A stretch of 64,000 nt of DNA, from positions 3,432,542 to 3,496,541 of the forward strand of contig NW_004955416.1 of the NCBI RefSeq assembly GCF_000276665.1. Direction: 5' to 3'. The notes below the pieces were generated by a model. The model was not told the origin of the DNA and did no database searches. It saw only the letters and a program-made list of their open reading frames with translations. The stretch is from Chinchilla lanigera (lineage: Eukaryota; Chordata; Mammalia; Rodentia; Chinchillidae). Every line of letters starts with the position of its first letter. Position 1 is the stretch's first letter. This document shows positions 60,541 through 64,000 of the stretch, one piece after another. A program made the position numbers and the translations under genes.

Positions 60541-60973
60541 CATTTCTTCTTTAATTGGTTAAGACATCAATGATTTCCCAGGAAAAAATGAAAACTAGGC
60601 TAGAGAATCTTAATGTATCACAAAGGTATGAAAGAGCTTCACTGAAGTAGTTGGGTGTAAAACTACTGATGTAATTAGTGCTAGAAGTCAGTGGAATCTA
60701 TAAGACTGAAGGTAAAAGGAATCACTTATAAGCACAGTGCTGGTTAAATCTGTTTCATATGGAGGGACAGACTTGCAATCCTGATACTGTCATACATGTA
60801 TACTAGAATTGAAAAATTATGTAAATGAATGGTGGTGGCCAGTTTCCTACTGCTCTAGTGAGAATGTATAAATAATCAAGGGGATGAGCCTAAAATGATT
60901 CATGTAGTAATTGATTAGTGCTGTTGACATCAGAGAACTCATATCTTACTACAGCCGCTGTACATAGATATAT

Positions 60974-61072
60974 GTATAGACCAGTGGTGGTGAATCTATG
61001 GCAAGCATATAGATTCAGTGGGCTGTTTGTATCACTGAAAGCTTTAAAAGGTTCACCATCACTGGTATAGAC
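60974..61072. mobile_element. 83-bp hAT-like MITE with perfect 8-bp duplication
   Basis: The element occupies 60982-61064. Its ends CAGTGGTGGTGAA (60982-60994) and TTCACCATCACTG (61052-61064) are inverted copies with 12 of 13 bases matching. GTATAGAC is present exactly on both sides (60974-60981, 61065-61072). An 8-bp duplication and CA...TG ends are diagnostic of hAT transposons. There is no coding capacity, so it would need a transposase supplied in trans. The ends recall a family starting CAGTGGTGGCGAACCTATGG. Confidence 0.9.
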
Positions 61073-61911
61073 AGATGTATACATACAAGGTTTATACATA
61101 ATCATACACTTCTTCACTCTACCAGTGTGATTTCATGGCATTGGTAGCAAATACACTGCAATAGTATATGCAGGGGTCCCTCAAGGATCATTGGGAAAAA
61201 AGTCTTAGTATACAAAACTTTCTCAATATGAAAGATCACTTTTTCTTGAAGGACACTTAGCCCCACTTCCAACTACACTAGGTACTAGTTTGGCTGGAGG
61301 AATAGAGGAATAAAATTGAGAACTGGTGCCACAGCTATTTGTGGAAGCTGTATTTGTATGGTTATCTCAAAATAAGCTCAGAATTTTGTTTCATGTGAAC
61401 ACATACAGGCCTCACAAATAAGTGGGAAAGATAATACGTAAATAAAGCTCTCTCTCTATTTGCCCAATTGTCAAGCAAAACGAGTAAAGATAGACGCCCA
61501 AAGCATGAACTTCCAAAATCAACACTAATTACCTATGACTTAATTTAAATCACTGTTGAGTAAACAATTTTCCAACAAATATGGCCAACCTTCAACCTTT
61601 AGTATGTTATCATATTTCACGGGAGACCAGTCAACTCCCTGAAAAATTGCCAGTTGCTTACATTTGTAGAACCTTTTCTGTTTTTTCCTAATATTCATTT
61701 TCTTTAATTGGTCTTCATTTTATTAGAAAATATTTGCAGCACATTAAATTTACATTCATCTTAAGAAGTAGGCACATATACAGAACACAACTTGATTTTT
61801 TATTTTAAAGAAGCTGAATGTAAAGACAGGGAGCAGAAAGAGAAATAAAAAGGTATAAGAAGAGACATTTGACTTTATTGAAAGATTTAGCTGCATGTAT
61901 TAAAAAGATCA
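61073..61911. other. Non-coding stretch, nothing recognised
   Basis: No supported feature. Confidence 0.4.
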
Positions 61912-64000
61912 TGTAATTTTTTATTGTAAAGAGAAAAGAACAAAAACAAATTTGCAAATACAAAGAGATAAACAAAATAACAAAAAAAAAACAATAAAAA
62001 TGATACAGAATTTCAAGCAAGGTGGTAGCAGATTAACAATGGTTTTTGTATTATATATTGTTTATCTTCAAATGAATTACACAGATAACCAGATAGAGAC
62101 ATGTAAGATTCATCAAACAATTAAACATTAACTGTTTCATACAATAAACCAATAGAAATTAGTAGTACAATTATCTTCATTGTTTTGCCTGTGCATATAT
62201 TTCTTCTTTCCCTCTTTCTTTCTTTTTTTCCTACCCCTCATCTCAGTTGTTCACTCCTTTTGAGCAGTTTCTTCCCCTTTCACAGTATCTATTGTACCAT
62301 TCAGATTTTGTTTACTCTTTCAGGTTCTTACACTATGGAGACAATAAGATGCTTACACATACAAGTCTGATTTATCTCACTTACGAGTATTGTCTCTAGC
62401 TGAATCCATTTAGCCATAAAAGCCTTGAGTTTATCTTTCTTTATAGCTCAGTAATATTCCATTATATAAAAATATCAAATCTTTTTTATCCACTCCTCAA
62501 TTGATGGGCATTTGTGTTGTTTCCATGATTTAGCTGCTACAAATTGCACTGCTATAAACATGGGTGCACATATGGTAGTGTGATATGATGTTTTCAGTTC
62601 TTCTGGAAAAATACCCAAGGGGGAAATAGCTCGGTTGAATAGTAGCTCAAATCCTAGTTCACTGAGGAATCTCCAGACTAATTTCCACAGTAGTTGCACC
62701 AGTCTACACTCACACCTATCATGGAAAAATGTTTCACCTTCCCCACAGCCCCTCCAGCATTTGTTATTGGTTGATTTCTTGAGGATAGCCATTCTTTCAG
62801 GTATGAGATGGAAACTTACTGTTGTTTTAATTTGCATTTTACAAATGGCTAATGATGTTGAACATTTTTTCACACATTTATCTGCCATTTCTAATTCTTT
62901 ATCTGAGAAGTGTGCATTCATCTCAGATACCCATTTTTGGATTGGGTTTTTAAATTTAGGGGCCTGATTATTTTCAAATCTTTATATGTTCTAGATAGAA
63001 GTCCTTTCTCCAAGAGACAGTTGCCAAAATTTTTTCTAATTTATGGATTTTATTTTTACTCTGTGGTGATTTTTTTGATGTGCAAAAATTTTTCACTAAA
63101 TGTGATCCCAGTTGTTGATTGTTTGAAGTATTTCTTATGAAGTTTGGTTTTTGTTCATAAACTATCTGCCTACCGCTATGTCTTCAAGATTTTTACCTAC
63201 TTTCTCTTCAAGTAGATTTAGTGTTTCTGTTTTAATATTTAGATCTTTGATCCATTTTAACTTTAGTTTACTGCATAGTGATAGAAATGGATCTAGTTTT
63301 AGTCTTTGGTAAATGGAGAGCCAGCTTTTCCAGCACTATTTATTAAAGAGGCTATCTTTCTTCCATTGAAAATGTTTGACCCTAATGTCAAAGATAAAGT
63401 GACTGAGTGTGTTTGTAGTTGTGGCTGCATCTTCCAATCTGTTTCATTCATCCTTGCTTCTGGTTTTCCTTGCCAATACTAGTCTGACTTTATCACAGTA
63501 GCTTTGTAGTGTAATTTCAAGCCATGGGTTGTGACACCTCCCGCCTTGCCTTTGTCGCCCAGGATTTCTTTTGCTATTCTGGGTATCTTCTGGTTCCAGA
63601 TGAATTTTAGGAATGTTTTCCCTAGATCTGTGAGGTGTACTAATGTTATTTTAATTGAGATTGCGTTGAATCTGTATAACAATTTTTGGCGTATGGCGAT
63701 TTTCTCAATGTTGCTCTTTCTTATCCATGAGCAAGGAATATCTTTCCATTTTCTAAAATCCTCTTTGATCTCTTTTTCAGAGTACTGTAATTTTCATGGT
63801 ATAGTCCTTTTATATCTTTTTTAGGTTGACTGCTAAGTATTTCCGTTTTTTGGATGCTATTGTGAAAGGTGTGGTTTCCCTTATTTCTCTCTCAGTGTGT
63901 TCTTGTTTGTGTGCAGGAATGCTATTGAGTTCTGAGTGTTAACTTTGAATCCAGCTATGCTACTGAATTTGGTTATTAAATCTAGAAGTTTTTTGCTGGC
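61912..64000 (-). mobile_element. L1 element (ORF2 and 3' UTR), antisense, runs off the window
   Basis: The largest L1 piece here. 3' UTR: 61912-62327. The ORF2 stop is the complement of TTA at 62328-62330. Upstream on the minus strand come the C-terminal motifs: NNKCWRGCGEGETFFHDRCE (zinc-knuckle-like cysteines), LVQLLWKLVWRF, MFIAVQF and SIEEWIKKI, then (63479-63682) the [16 protein letters not shown] and [11 protein letters not shown] region, and at the window edge a SKKLLDLITKFSSIAGFKVN segment of the reverse transcriptase domain. Frames are broken: there is a TGA right after WIKKI where an MW is expected, and shifts occur between the pieces. So the copy is inactive. The 5' part lies beyond the window. 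Confidence 0.93.

Noticed and set aside
62475..62921. 148-codon minus-strand frame with cysteine motifs as a host gene
   Set aside because: The motifs and order are those of the L1 ORF2 C-terminus. Stops and frame shifts on both sides show a dead L1 copy.

Overview
The window looks like a piece of rodent nuclear genome. It is AT-rich, carries microsatellites and long non-coding tracts, and is full of rodent-type interspersed repeats. These include about a dozen tRNA-derived ID SINEs (core GGCTGGGGATTTAGCTCAG), three 7SL-derived B1-like SINEs, L1 copies from two age classes, L2, MIR, HAL1, MaLR/ERVL-type LTRs and relics of DNA transposons. I saw no B2 SINEs, and the ID consensus (GTTCGGTTCCCGGTACCGG at its end) differs from the mouse/rat form as I remember it. 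That points to a non-murine rodent, possibly a castorimorph, but this placement is inference.

I find no protein-coding gene, exon, tRNA gene, rRNA or other functional RNA that I can support. All long open frames are short chance ORFs or decayed L1 ORF2. The window reads as an intergenic or intronic desert.

Layout. 1-5.5 kb: L2 pieces and an L1 copy with inverted 5' part (twin priming) bounded by a perfect 15-bp target duplication. 5.6-9.4 kb: old L1M remnants on both strands with three young ID insertions. 9.4-18 kb: mostly unannotatable sequence, an L2 copy and one candidate conserved block. 18-20.5 kb: two divergent copies of one LTR family with TATA and AATAAA signals, and an L1 3' end. 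20.5-30 kb: sparse old DNA transposons, L2, MIR, two IDs. 30.2-34.7 kb: the most complex locus, an old twin-primed L1 that received one LTR, which itself received a second LTR, plus a third LTR in its 3' UTR and two IDs; target duplications can be read for all five secondary insertions. 36-46 kb: more LTRs, L1, ID and B1. 47-51.2 kb: repeat-poor sequence followed by an unexplained inverted repeat (arms of about 220 bp, about 90% identical, 550-bp spacer). 52-61 kb: L1 3' end, B1, L2, HAL1 and an 83-bp hAT-like MITE with a perfect 8-bp duplication. 61.9-64 kb: antisense L1 running off the end.

There is no gene system to interpret. The most useful observations are the inverted repeat, the tiny hAT MITE, the nested retroelement stratigraphy, the divergent LTR promoters and a few repeat-free blocks that could be regulatory. 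I did not find a new biological system. Family assignments were made by memory of repeat consensus sequences, without a database search.
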